Positions 1 to 6,897 are shown, counted from the first letter of the stretch. The stretch is 16,773 nucleotides of DNA from an uncultured Micavibrio sp. (GCA_913057885.1 CAJXOI010000003.1:1-16773), one strand, 5' to 3'. The notes: generated from the letters alone by a model not told the origin. Program-made: numbers and translations.

Positions 1-305
1 ATCCGCAACAACATATAACGCGCTTTACCGCCTTTACCGATGAGGTTTTGCCGCCACTGCAAGAGCCCGTATTGAAATTTTCAGACAAGGTCGTGTTTTG
101 TGCGGCCATTGACAGGAATGGGTATATCCCAACCCATAATGTGAAATTCAGTCATCCGCATCGCCCAAATGAGGCCGATTGGAATGCGCGCCACGGGCGT
201 AATCGGCGGATCTTTAATGATCGCGTGGGGTTGAATGCGGGGCAAAATCAACAACCCTTCCTCTTGCAGGCCTATCGCCGTGATATGGGCAATCACGATG
301 ATTAA
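1..305 (+). CDS. C-terminal end of a methyl-accepting chemotaxis-type protein (5' partial)
   Basis: The frame is open from base 3 and ends with TAA at 303-305, so only the last ~100 residues are present. It reads through FTDEVLPPLQEPVL, VVFCAAIDRNGYIPTHN, WNARHGRNRRIFNDRVGL and PFLLQAYRRDMG. From memory, this is the conserved segment after the signalling domain of many proteobacterial methyl-accepting chemotaxis proteins. The signalling domain itself lies outside the window, so the sensor type is unknown. In relatives I recall, RRDMG is followed by a FV-M-K segment and a GRHWGG-type tail; here the protein stops four residues after RRDMG. The +1 frame would read ITMIKMT before its own stop, so a small indel near the end is possible. 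TTG at 48 is only the first in-frame start-like codon, not a real start. A terminator follows directly. Confidence 0.62.
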   Translation, partial: PQQHITRFTAFTDEVLPPLQEPVLKFSDKVVFCAAIDRNGYIPTHNVKFSHPHRPNEADWNARHGRNRRIFNDRVGLNAGQNQQPFLLQAYRRDMGNHDD

Positions 306-336
306 AATGACATAAGAAAAAACAAAACTCCATAAT

Positions 337-362
337 AAAACCCGCCGAATTGGCGGGTTTTT
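337..362. terminator. Bidirectional intrinsic terminator
   Basis: AAAACCCGCC (337-346) and GGCGGGTTTT (352-361) form a perfect 10-bp stem around a GAATT loop, with A-runs before it and T-runs after it. The hairpin is symmetric and lies between convergent genes: the chemotaxis-receptor tail ending at 305 (+) and gcrA ending at 386 (-). It probably terminates transcription from both sides. Confidence 0.85.
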
Positions 363-385
363 GCATACAGCAAAAGCCAAGATTA

Positions 386-853
386 TTAAGTGTTGACGGC
401 TTCGTCTAATTCGGCCAACGCATCGCCTTCTTTATTGGTGTCGAAATCGACATCCTCGTTAATGGCAAATTTGCGAGCGTTCATTTGATAGGCCACTGCA
501 GCATGTTCTGCACAGTAGGGCAAGCCAGGCAGGCAATTCGAGCCACAAAAATGGAAATTCGGCTTTTTAGGGTCGCCATAGGGGTAACGGCATGTTTTTT
601 CTGTGAGCTCCAAAAGGCTGATTCCGCCGTTTTTGGCGGGGATATCGTTTACTTCGGGGGGTAGGGGTTTATCAACCTTTTTCTGAACAGGTGTGATGCG
701 GCCTGAAAGGCCCAAACGGTGCGCTTTTCCAATGATGGCGTTACGGGTTAATCCGTCACCTAATTCTTTGGCAATTTCTGCCGCCGTTTTTCCCGATGCC
801 CACAGCTCTTTTAACTGCTCAACACGTTCATCGCTCCACGTCGTTTTTCCCAT
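386..853 (-). CDS. gcrA: GcrA cell-cycle regulator
   Basis: 155 aa. GcrA is an alphaproteobacterial transcription factor that binds sigma70 RNA polymerase and acts at promoters carrying CcrM-methylated GANTC sites. The N-terminus (residues 1-50) is the hallmark of the family: TWSDERVEQLKELWASGKTA, then the helix-turn-helix segment TRNAIIGKAHRLGLSGR. A proline-rich linker follows. The C-terminal domain carries clustered Cys and His residues (C88, C103, C107, C114, H117), including FHFCG and LPYCAEH. An acidic tail ends the protein. The ATG at 851-853 is the natural start because MGKTTWSDE is the usual N-terminus; AAGGA lies about 12 nt upstream. The gene is separated from era by 168 bp with its own candidate promoter, so it is probably transcribed independently of the lepB-rnc-era operon. 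Confidence 0.95.
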   Translation of the reverse strand: MGKTTWSDERVEQLKELWASGKTAAEIAKELGDGLTRNAIIGKAHRLGLSGRITPVQKKVDKPLPPEVNDIPAKNGGISLLELTEKTCRYPYGDPKKPNFHFCGSNCLPGLPYCAEHAAVAYQMNARKFAINEDVDFDTNKEGDALAELDEAVNT

Positions 854-900
854 AGTTTTTAGTGTCCTTCCCGATAAAGCGGAATAATTTCAATAAGTTA

Positions 901-930
901 TTAATAATAATGTTGGCTTACAGATTTCAA
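901..930 (-). promoter_or_regulatory. Candidate gcrA promoter
   Basis: On the minus strand TTGAAA (complement of 925-930) is followed after 18 bp by TATTAA (complement of 901-906). This would place the transcription start near 894 and give a leader of about 40 nt. It is a pattern match only; the region is AT-rich, so chance matches are likely. Confidence 0.4.
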
Positions 931-944
931 CCTAGCAAAGATGA

Positions 945-949
945 GAATC
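945..949. promoter_or_regulatory. GANTC (CcrM-type) site upstream of gcrA
   Basis: GAATC lies about 15 bp upstream of the candidate gcrA -35 box. GANTC is the CcrM methylation target in alphaproteobacteria, and GcrA acts at such sites. One pentamer match is weak evidence alone; its placement between the promoter and two DnaA boxes is what makes it notable. A ccrM gene is not in this window. Confidence 0.35.
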
Positions 950-981
950 ACCGAATAGAAAGAAATGAAAAATTTACGACA

Positions 982-990
982 TTATCCACA
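982..990 (+). promoter_or_regulatory. DnaA box (perfect) upstream of gcrA
   Basis: TTATCCACA is an exact match to the DnaA-box consensus TTATNCACA. It lies in the era-gcrA intergenic region, about 130 bp upstream of the gcrA start and about 50 bp upstream of the candidate -35 box. In Caulobacter DnaA is known to promote gcrA transcription, so the position makes biological sense. Binding has not been shown here. Confidence 0.6.
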
Positions 991-1009
991 AAGAAGCTTT
1001 TTAAAGATT

Positions 1010-1018
1010 TTACCCACA
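1010..1018 (+). promoter_or_regulatory. Second DnaA-like box (8 of 9)
   Basis: TTACCCACA differs from TTATCCACA at one base and sits 28 bp downstream of the perfect box in the same orientation, just outside the era stop codon. Two same-strand boxes this close resemble a DnaA-binding cluster. It is supported mainly by proximity to the perfect box. Confidence 0.42.
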
Positions 1019-1021
1019 GGT

Positions 1022-1921
1022 TTATGTTTCAAATTGGGAAAATGCCTCGTCCTTATCCATCCATTTCTCGCGATGTTGGATGTGAAGCTTAAGATGAACG
1101 GGGCATTGAAAATACTCCATCATTGTCTCGCGTGCCATGGTGCCGATTTTTTTAAGGGTTTGGCCCTGTTTTCCCAAAATAATGGGTTTATGTTTTTTGT
1201 CTTCGATAATTACAATTTGTGAAATGGCATAGCCTTTGCCGTCATCGGCTGGGTCAAAACTCTCAGTTTCAATGGCAATTTTATAGGGTAATTCTTGGTG
1301 TAATCGCTCATAAATTTTTTCGCGGGTTATTTCCGCCGCCATTATCCGCGTGGGCATGGTGGTCATTTCATCGGCATCATAAACCCACTCGCTATCTGGC
1401 AGGACATGCGCGCAATAATTCAAAATATCACCTACCCCTGATCCAGAGAGGGCAGAGACCATAAATGTTCGTTCAAAATGACATAGGTCATTCAGGTGCG
1501 CCGCAAGCTGTAATAATTTGTCTTTTGCGGTTTGATCAACCTTATTCAAAATAAGGATGCGATCTTTTTCATCGGTTTCAGATAAAATTCGGTCCAAATA
1601 AGGTTGATGCTTATGGTCGTCAAATGGTTTGGACGCATCAACTATCAGTGCCACTATCTCAACGTCTTGTAACGCATCCCACGCTGTTGCGATCATGGCA
1701 CGGTCAAAGGCACGGCGGGGGTTAAAAAAACCAGGTGTGTCAATAATCACAATTTGCGTGTGGTCGTGGATAGCAATGCCGCGAATTTGAAACCGTGTTG
1801 TTTGCACCTTATGCGAGGTAATTGCCACTTTTTCACCGACCATGGCGTTTGTCAGTGTTGATTTACCGGCATTTGTTGCGCCAATTAGGGCGATTGCTCC
1901 AAATTTCTTTTGCTGGCTCAT
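1022..1921 (-). CDS. era: GTPase Era
   Basis: 299 aa, normal for the family. Era is an essential GTPase that binds the 3' end of 16S rRNA and helps mature the 30S subunit. Visible motifs: P-loop GATNAGKS (14-21; the usual Pro of GxPNxGKS is Thr here), switch region around TTRFQIRG (41-48), DTPG (61-64), NKVD (126-129) and SALSG (156-160). The C-terminal KH domain has a GKQG loop (250-253) and ends in an aromatic/basic tail. Its ATG (1919-1921) overlaps the rnc stop in an ATGA arrangement, so translation is probably coupled to rnc. It is the last gene of the lepB-rnc-era run; gcrA follows after a 168-bp gap. Confidence 0.97.
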   Translation of the reverse strand: MSQQKKFGAIALIGATNAGKSTLTNAMVGEKVAITSHKVQTTRFQIRGIAIHDHTQIVIIDTPGFFNPRRAFDRAMIATAWDALQDVEIVALIVDASKPFDDHKHQPYLDRILSETDEKDRILILNKVDQTAKDKLLQLAAHLNDLCHFERTFMVSALSGSGVGDILNYCAHVLPDSEWVYDADEMTTMPTRIMAAEITREKIYERLHQELPYKIAIETESFDPADDGKGYAISQIVIIEDKKHKPIILGKQGQTLKKIGTMARETMMEYFQCPVHLKLHIQHREKWMDKDEAFSQFET

Positions 1922-2586
1922 AAAATACTATCCAATAATTTTTGTGCGGCGTCTTTTTCAGCACGTTTTTTGGATGTGCTGCTGGCGCTTTGGGGCTCAT
2001 ATCCTGGCAATGAAACCTGAATAGTAAATGTGGGGGCATGGTCGGGGCCGTCCTGGCCGATGACTTCATAGATAGGAAGACCAATATTTTGGGCCTGCGA
2101 CCATTCTTGTAATGTGGTTTTAGGGTCGCGTGGGGGTTCAGCCATGCTGTGAAGGCGGTCGCCTAAAACGCGGTGAAAAAAATCTTCAGCCTTCTCAAAC
2201 CCGGCGTCAAGATATATGGCAGCGGTTACCGCCTCCATTATATCGGCCAAAATATTATCATTTTCGGCGCCACCAGCCTTGCGCTCTGAATCAGAAAGAT
2301 AAACAAATTCACCTAATTTCAACTCACGTGCCATATCAGCTAGCGTTTCCGTACGAATTAAAGCAGTGTGCCGCTTGGCCAATGCACCTTCTCGCTCTTC
2401 ACGAAAGGTATGAAATAATAAATCCGCAACAATCAAATTCACAATACGATCGCCTAAAAACTCCAATCGCTCATAGTCTTTGCCCTCTGAGTCATGATGC
2501 GCCGAGGAATGAGTGAGGGCCTTTTGAATATAGTCTGTGTCTTGAAAATTAAATTGCAGCGCATCCTGAATAGCATCAATATCCAT
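1918..2586 (-). CDS. rnc: Ribonuclease III
   Basis: 222 aa from the ATG at 2584-2586. RNase III cleaves double-stranded RNA, including rRNA precursors. The catalytic domain shows ERLEFLGD (39-46) and DIMEAVTAAIYLD, giving the metal ligands E42, D46, D115 and E118. A linker leads to a C-terminal double-stranded-RNA-binding domain from about residue 144, ending with the SKKRAEKDAAQKLL helix. An in-frame GTG at 2590-2592 could add two residues, but the AAAGAG ribosome-binding sequence is only 2 nt from it and 8 nt from the ATG, so the ATG is preferred. It lies 12 bp after lepB and overlaps era by 4 bp, the standard operon arrangement. Confidence 0.96.
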   Translation of the reverse strand: MDIDAIQDALQFNFQDTDYIQKALTHSSAHHDSEGKDYERLEFLGDRIVNLIVADLLFHTFREEREGALAKRHTALIRTETLADMARELKLGEFVYLSDSERKAGGAENDNILADIMEAVTAAIYLDAGFEKAEDFFHRVLGDRLHSMAEPPRDPKTTLQEWSQAQNIGLPIYEVIGQDGPDHAPTFTIQVSLPGYEPQSASSTSKKRAEKDAAQKLLDSIL

Positions 2587-2598
2587 GATCACATCTCT

Positions 2599-3399
2599 TT
2601 ATTTAATAAAATTAAAAAGGCGTTCGTAACGAATAGTCCATGGCCATTTCCATGGTTCCCACAATGCCGCCGAGCCGTTGGTTGAGAAGAATATAATATC
2701 TGCCCTGCCCAAAATATTCTCATAGGGAACAAAGCCAACGCCCAGGTTATTGTGACTGGGCATCAACGGATCGGGATTGGGGAAAACCCGGCTATCGACA
2801 GAGGCATCGCGATTATCGCCCATAACGAAATAATGCCCCTCAGGCACTGTGAACAGACGCGTATTATCCAAACGTCCATTATCTGAATGTTCCCAGATAT
2901 TGAACTGCACACCATTTGGCAGGGTTTGTACATATTCGCGAATGATACTGCCATGATCTGATTGATCCGTGTCAATATTTTGAACAAATTCTCGTGGAAC
3001 CAGTTGACGGTTAATAAATAATTGTCCGTTGCGCATTTGTATTGTGTCGCCAGGCATGCCAATTACGCGTTTAATGTAATCGACAGATGTGTCCGTGGGT
3101 AATTTAAAAACAACGATGTCACCGCGTGTCGGTTCTTTGTCCCAAATGCGTGACGGAATAGGGGCAACGCCATATGGAACGGAAAACCGTGTGTAGCCAT
3201 AGGAAAATTTGGAAACAAAAAGGTAATCACCAACTAATAAATTCGGCTTCATTGATCCTGAGGGAATATTAAAAGGTTCGAAAAGAAATGACCGTATAAT
3301 AACAGCTATAAGAACGGCCAAAATGGCGGTTTTAACAAGCTCCATCCACTCATTGACAGCGCCGTTTTCGGGTAATTCGGTATCAGTTGTCTTATCCAT
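2599..3399 (-). CDS. lepB: Signal peptidase I
   Basis: 266 aa. It removes signal peptides from exported proteins, acting at the periplasmic face of the inner membrane. One N-terminal membrane segment (about 21-40, LVKTAILAVLIAVIIRSFLF) precedes the catalytic box PSGSM (46-50; nucleophile S49). The second box is YIKRVIGMPGD with the general base K110, and the third is MGDNRDASVDSR (193-204). All catalytic elements of the bacterial Ser-Lys class are present. The start at 3397-3399 gives a normal short cytoplasmic N-tail, though no clear Shine-Dalgarno sequence precedes it. It is followed by rnc after 12 bp and preceded by the zinc-finger gene after 40 bp on the same strand. Confidence 0.97.
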   Translation of the reverse strand: MDKTTDTELPENGAVNEWMELVKTAILAVLIAVIIRSFLFEPFNIPSGSMKPNLLVGDYLFVSKFSYGYTRFSVPYGVAPIPSRIWDKEPTRGDIVVFKLPTDTSVDYIKRVIGMPGDTIQMRNGQLFINRQLVPREFVQNIDTDQSDHGSIIREYVQTLPNGVQFNIWEHSDNGRLDNTRLFTVPEGHYFVMGDNRDASVDSRVFPNPDPLMPSHNNLGVGFVPYENILGRADIIFFSTNGSAALWEPWKWPWTIRYERLFNFIK

Positions 3400-3439
3400 G
3401 GATCATATCATTACAGCGCAATGCCGATGATGTCGAGCA

Positions 3440-3643
3440 CTACTTTCTCCTGACAAATCGGCGGTCGCAATAGCCGCATTCAACATAATCCGCACCGTCA
3501 AAGCGATAATAGGTTAAGGGATGACCCAAAGCAGGATGTCCCCCGTCACAAGCCACCTGATCTGTGGATTCCGGAACTTTTATGATTTCAGGATTATTGG
3601 CTGGTTCTTTTGCTGTTTTTATCGATAAAGATTTGGAGGTCAT
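3440..3643 (-). CDS. Small zf-CHCC zinc-finger protein
   Basis: 67 aa. The C-terminal half matches the zf-CHCC family (bacterial relatives of mitochondrial complex I subunit NDUFS6): ACDGGHPALGHP then ADYVECGYCDRRF. The likely zinc ligands are C32, H41, C56 and C59. The N-terminal ~28 residues look disordered. The role in bacteria is unclear; the link to respiratory complex I rests on family membership. A good ribosome-binding site, AGAAGG (complement of 3652-3657), lies 8 nt before the ATG, which fixes the start. It lies 40 bp before lepB on the same strand and may be co-transcribed with it. Confidence 0.88.
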   Translation of the reverse strand: MTSKSLSIKTAKEPANNPEIIKVPESTDQVACDGGHPALGHPLTYYRFDGADYVECGYCDRRFVRRK

Positions 3644-3661
3644 AGAGCTTACCTTCTGTGC

Positions 3662-3714
3662 TTTTCATTCAGTGTTATTACTGTATCATAAAAAATATGG
3701 ATGTTCAGTCGCAA
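3662..3714. promoter_or_regulatory. Candidate overlapping divergent promoters
   Basis: The zinc-finger gene (-) and the 126-aa gene (+) are divided by 53 bp. On the plus strand TTTTCA (3662-3667) and TATCAT (3684-3689) are spaced by 16 bp. On the minus strand TTGCGA (complement of 3709-3714) and TATGAT (complement of 3685-3690) are spaced by 18 bp. The two -10 boxes fall on the same bases, so the polymerases would compete. The plus-strand start site would fall at or next to the ATG at 3697, giving a leaderless message. This is a pattern match only. Confidence 0.35.
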
Positions 3715-4077
3715 TTTCAAGATCACGAAGTGGTTCAGCAAGCGCCGGATGATTATGTCGAAATATCGCTTTCGCCTGATAAAATTATGATGGCGTGGGC
3801 GACGTCGCTATATTCATATGAGTTATTAAACAAAGATGGAACGGTCAAAAGCACGGGCGATATGATGGACGAGACCCTACAACGTTATGTTGATGCTGAA
3901 GAAAAGCTTAGACGGGGTGAGGGTGTCTCCAAACCCATTATAGGGATAGGAATCATGGAAGGTATAGAGATTGGCATTGGTCGCGAAATTGTCGCGGCCG
4001 CTAAAGCATTGGGCGTAAAGGAAATACCGGTCTATGTGCGTAAGGCGCAGGTCGATGAAATTAAATCATATTTCTAG
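3697..4077 (+). CDS. Protein of unknown function, 126 aa
   Basis: I do not recognise this family. The start is set at the ATG at 3697 (MDVQSQFQ); an upstream in-frame ATG at 3658 would overlap the divergent promoter region and add an uncharacteristic Cys-rich leader. The protein is soluble and mixed alpha/beta, with no signal peptide or membrane segment. It has a central helix-forming stretch (DMMDETLQRYVDAEEKLRRG, about 55-74). A Gly/Ile-rich segment follows (GIGIMEGIEIGIGREI, about 83-98), then the C-terminal part ALGVKEIPVYVRKAQVDEI. The ordered C-terminus suggests a small folded domain. No Shine-Dalgarno sequence is visible, and the message may be leaderless. It lies upstream of fzlA on the same strand with a 49-bp gap. 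Confidence 0.8.
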   Translation: MDVQSQFQDHEVVQQAPDDYVEISLSPDKIMMAWATSLYSYELLNKDGTVKSTGDMMDETLQRYVDAEEKLRRGEGVSKPIIGIGIMEGIEIGIGREIVAAAKALGVKEIPVYVRKAQVDEIKSYF

Positions 4078-4126
4078 GCGCTCACCCCTCTATACGCCTG
4101 TTTGAATTTCCGCTATTCTTTTGCCT

Positions 4127-4792
4127 ATGAGAACATTGTTTCATCTATGGCTTCACCCCCATTCCCGAAAGGTCAGACTGGCCTTGGCTGAAAAAAATCT
4201 AAAGTTCGAGGCTCTCATTGAAAAAACATGGGAGCGGCGCACTGAATATATGGCGATGAATCCAGCCGGTGATGTGCCTTTATTGATTGAAGAAGACGGT
4301 ACCGTTTTGGCCAACTCATCAGTAATTTGTGAATATTTGGACGAAGTTTATCCTGAAAATTCATTATTGGGGGATGACCCTGTGGGGCGTGCGGAGGTCC
4401 GGCGTGTTGTCGGGTGGTTTGATGTGAAATTTAATCGCGAGGTGACTGAGTATTTGGTTGGCGAGAAATTGATGAAGCAATTTTTGAAACTCGGGGAACC
4501 TGATGGCCCGTCTGTGCGCGCAGGTCATGCCAATATCCATTATCATCTGGACTATATCAGCTATCTAATCGAACGACGGCGCTGGTTGGCGGGGGATCAA
4601 ATCTCCTATGCTGATTTGGCTGCGGCGGCACATATCTCATCCGTGGATTATCTTGGGGATGTGCCGTGGGATGATCACCCTGTTGCAAAATCATGGTATT
4701 TGCGTATAAAATCACGACCGTCTTTCAAACAACTGATTGATGATCGTGTGCCTGGCTTTTCGCCTGCGGCAAATTACACGCAACTCGACTAA
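4127..4792 (+). CDS. fzlA: FzlA-type glutathione S-transferase family protein
   Basis: 221 aa from the ATG at 4127; a TTG two codons earlier (4121) is less likely because relatives begin MRTL. It has an N-terminal thioredoxin-like GST domain (about 1-75, with SRKVRLALAEK, NPAGDVPLL and the NSSVICEYLDE segment). An all-helical C-terminal domain follows, with WFDVKFNREVTEYLVGEKLM, HANIHYHLDYI, ERRRWLAGD, YADLAAAAHISSVDYLG and KSRPSFKQLIDDRVPG. This C-terminal pattern matches my memory of FzlA, an alphaproteobacterial GST homologue that binds FtsZ and is needed for constriction in Caulobacter. That function is inferred; a plain GST is the alternative. No clear ribosome-binding site precedes it. 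The SDR gene follows after 31 bp and the amidotransferase after that, probably as one transcript. Confidence 0.8.
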   Translation: MRTLFHLWLHPHSRKVRLALAEKNLKFEALIEKTWERRTEYMAMNPAGDVPLLIEEDGTVLANSSVICEYLDEVYPENSLLGDDPVGRAEVRRVVGWFDVKFNREVTEYLVGEKLMKQFLKLGEPDGPSVRAGHANIHYHLDYISYLIERRRWLAGDQISYADLAAAAHISSVDYLGDVPWDDHPVAKSWYLRIKSRPSFKQLIDDRVPGFSPAANYTQLD

Positions 4793-4823
4793 TATTGGAT
4801 AAGAATAAGAACGATTAAAAACC

Positions 4824-5729
4824 ATGAGTGACGCTCAAAAATCCCCACGTAAAAAGCTGTTTTGTTATGGCTATGGTTATGTTGCCCAGCATTTGGTGAA
4901 GGCTTTGCAAAAATCAAATGCGGAATGGGATTTTGTTGTTACAACCACTGACCGCGAGAAACTAAAAGACATCCGTGAGAGCGGAATCAAGGCCTATCTT
5001 TTTTCCGATGATACCCCTTTTAATGATCCCCTTTTTGCCATGGATGGTGTAACGCATATTTTAATTTCGACACCCCCAAATCGAGGTGGTGATATTGTTT
5101 TCCAAACACATGCAAGGGACATATTGCAAATTGCTACTGTAGAATGGATTGGCTATTTATCGTCCACCGCTGTCTATGGTAATCGAGATGGTGATTGGGT
5201 TGATGAAAATTCGGGCATTAACCCGTCTTCAGAGCGTGGTACAAAACGCGCTAAGGCGGAGATGCAATGGTTAAAACTGAGGCGTATTGCTGGCATTCCC
5301 ATTAATATTTTCAGGTTGGCGGGAATTTACGGCCCCTCCAGATCCGCCATTGAAACTGTGAGTGCGGGACAACCCAAACGGATTGATAAACCCGGGCACG
5401 CATTTAACCGCATTCATGTTGATGACATTATTCAGGTTTTGATCGCCTCCATGGATCAACCTAAACCTGGCGATATTTATAATCTTGCTGATGATAATCC
5501 CGCGCCATCCCATGAATTGATAAAATATGCTTGTGAACTTCTAGATATTGAGGTGCCGCCTTTGATTCCTTATGACGAGGATGATTTGGCGCCTATGGCA
5601 CGGAGCTTTTATAAAGATAATAAGCGCATATCAAATGATAAGATTAAAGATAAATTAGGCATCACATTAAAATATCCCGACTATCAATCGGGCCTGAAAG
5701 CCATTTTGGACCAGAGTGATGACGCATAA
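4824..5729 (+). CDS. NAD(P)-dependent epimerase/SDR-family protein (YeeZ-like)
   Basis: 301 aa. An N-terminal Rossmann motif, CYGYGYVAQHL (about 14-24), is of the shortened GxGYVA type seen in YeeZ-like extended SDR proteins. Further marks are ISTPPNRGGD, YLSSTAVYGNRDGDWVDE (the Ser-Thr-x-x-Tyr-Gly region of extended SDRs), FRLAGIYGPSRS, and HAFNRIHVDDI near the middle, then YNLADDNPAP. The substrate cannot be told from sequence. YeeZ-like proteins are often annotated as nucleoside-diphosphate-sugar epimerases without proof. The gene follows fzlA by 31 bp, and its 3' end overlaps the amidotransferase start, which suggests a shared transcript and perhaps coupled translation. The first ~10 residues are basic and lie outside the fold. 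Confidence 0.88.
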   Translation: MSDAQKSPRKKLFCYGYGYVAQHLVKALQKSNAEWDFVVTTTDREKLKDIRESGIKAYLFSDDTPFNDPLFAMDGVTHILISTPPNRGGDIVFQTHARDILQIATVEWIGYLSSTAVYGNRDGDWVDENSGINPSSERGTKRAKAEMQWLKLRRIAGIPINIFRLAGIYGPSRSAIETVSAGQPKRIDKPGHAFNRIHVDDIIQVLIASMDQPKPGDIYNLADDNPAPSHELIKYACELLDIEVPPLIPYDEDDLAPMARSFYKDNKRISNDKIKDKLGITLKYPDYQSGLKAILDQSDDA

Positions 5730-6441
5730 CAAGGAAATTTGGGCGATCCAACATATTGGGTATGAAGATTTGGGGTCTTTTGAGCCTGTCTTAAAATCAC
5801 GGGGTTTTGAGGTAAAATATTTTTGTTCCCGCAATATTGATTATTCAAGGTTATTTGCCACTGATCCTGATTTGGTTATCGTTTTGGGCGGACCGATGAG
5901 TGTTTATGACGAAGAAAAAAATCCATGGGTGCCCGCAGAGCAAAAATTTGTTGAAGAACGCATTGAATCTGAAAAACCCATTTTAGGTATATGTTTTGGG
6001 GCGCAAATGATTGCAAAGGCACTGGGCGCCAATGTCTACGAGGGCACACAAGGCAAAGAAATTGGGTGGTCAAAAATTACGGTCAATGAGGACGGTATGA
6101 AGACACCGTTTCGCCATTTTGATCATGATAAAACCGGTACGATGATGATGCATTGGCATGGTGACACATTTGATTTGCCTGATGGGGCGGTCTTGCTTGC
6201 CTCCTCGGAACTCTATGCCAAACAAGCTTATAGCTATGCCGACCATGTTTTTTGTATGCAATGTCATCCCGAAGTCACGGAAAGCAAGCTTAAATTATGG
6301 TACGCCGGTGGCGTTGAACAGGTTGAAGAGGTGGGACTATCTATTGAACAAATGAAGCAGGATGCTCACCACTATAATGAAAAATTGACCGATCAAGCGT
6401 CATTATTCCTCAATGAATGGTTGGATGAACAAGGGTTATAG
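5719..6441 (+). CDS. Class I glutamine amidotransferase (GMP synthase-like)
   Basis: 240 aa from the ATG at 5719; a GTG at 5716 is directly adjacent. Proteins of this stand-alone family resemble the amidotransferase half of GMP synthase and hydrolyse glutamine or related gamma-glutamyl compounds. The catalytic triad is visible: Cys92 in ILGICFGAQ, and His183 and Glu185 in QCHPE. LVIVLGGPMSVYD (about 53-65) and HWHGDTFDLPDGAVLLASS (about 145-163) are further family marks. The acceptor substrate is unknown; relatives range from GMP-synthase-like proteins to gamma-glutamyl-polyamine hydrolases. The start overlaps the SDR stop by 11 bp, so translation is probably coupled. The active site looks intact, and no ATP-pyrophosphatase domain is fused. 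Confidence 0.9.
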   Translation: MTHNKEIWAIQHIGYEDLGSFEPVLKSRGFEVKYFCSRNIDYSRLFATDPDLVIVLGGPMSVYDEEKNPWVPAEQKFVEERIESEKPILGICFGAQMIAKALGANVYEGTQGKEIGWSKITVNEDGMKTPFRHFDHDKTGTMMMHWHGDTFDLPDGAVLLASSELYAKQAYSYADHVFCMQCHPEVTESKLKLWYAGGVEQVEEVGLSIEQMKQDAHHYNEKLTDQASLFLNEWLDEQGL

Positions 6442-6483
6442 AAATGCCTTGTATTTCGAACAGATTTTGTTTATGTCTATTTA

Positions 6484-6897
6484 ATGCTTATTATTATGTC
6501 ACAAGGCCCATTCAACAGTGTTGCCGATGACCTCAATGCTGCAACCATGCGTGCGTTTTTATCAAGGCGTCGTTTGGGGCTTGTTAAATTATCACGAGAT
6601 GTTGTGTGTGGGGTTGAAAAGAAAACAGGTTTTACGAATTATTCCGCTCATGTTTTTGATGCCGCCCTTTATTACAATGAGGGCCTTAAGCGCTTCAGTG
6701 AATTAGAATCTTCTGGCGCTATGGACTCAATGGATTTAATGACAAAAAAATACATGCAATATGTTTTTCACACGGCCGCCAGGGCTTCTGCGCAATCGGC
6801 ATTTCATGCGGCCAACGGCTATAGATCAAAAGATATTCGAACTTTCAAAAGGAATAGACGGGTCAAAGCGATTAAAGCTTTTTTAGGCCTTAAATAG
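6484..6897 (+). CDS. Protein of unknown function, 137 aa
   Basis: I do not recognise it. The ORF can start at ATG 6484 or at ATG 6496 (MSQGPFNS); neither has a clear ribosome-binding site. The protein is rich in helix-forming residues, has no signal peptide or membrane segment, and is strongly basic at its C-terminus (RSKDIRTFKRNRRVKAIKAF). The middle contains YSAHVFDAALYYNEGLKRF and HTAARASAQSAFHAANGY. The basic tail could contact nucleic acid or membrane lipid, but this is a guess. It lies between the amidotransferase (42 bp upstream) and dnaQ (42 bp downstream) on the same strand. Codon use looks like the neighbours', so it is probably a real gene. Confidence 0.72.
   Translation: MLIIMSQGPFNSVADDLNAATMRAFLSRRRLGLVKLSRDVVCGVEKKTGFTNYSAHVFDAALYYNEGLKRFSELESSGAMDSMDLMTKKYMQYVFHTAARASAQSAFHAANGYRSKDIRTFKRNRRVKAIKAFLGLK

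Noticed and set aside
81..380. 99-aa ORF on the minus strand over the chemotaxis-receptor tail
   Set aside because: It overlaps the recognisable plus-strand protein and the terminator hairpin and has no family features; it is a shadow ORF.
1863..2084. 73-aa minus-strand ORF across the rnc-era junction
   Set aside because: It is out of frame with both RNase III and Era, whose motifs are intact here.
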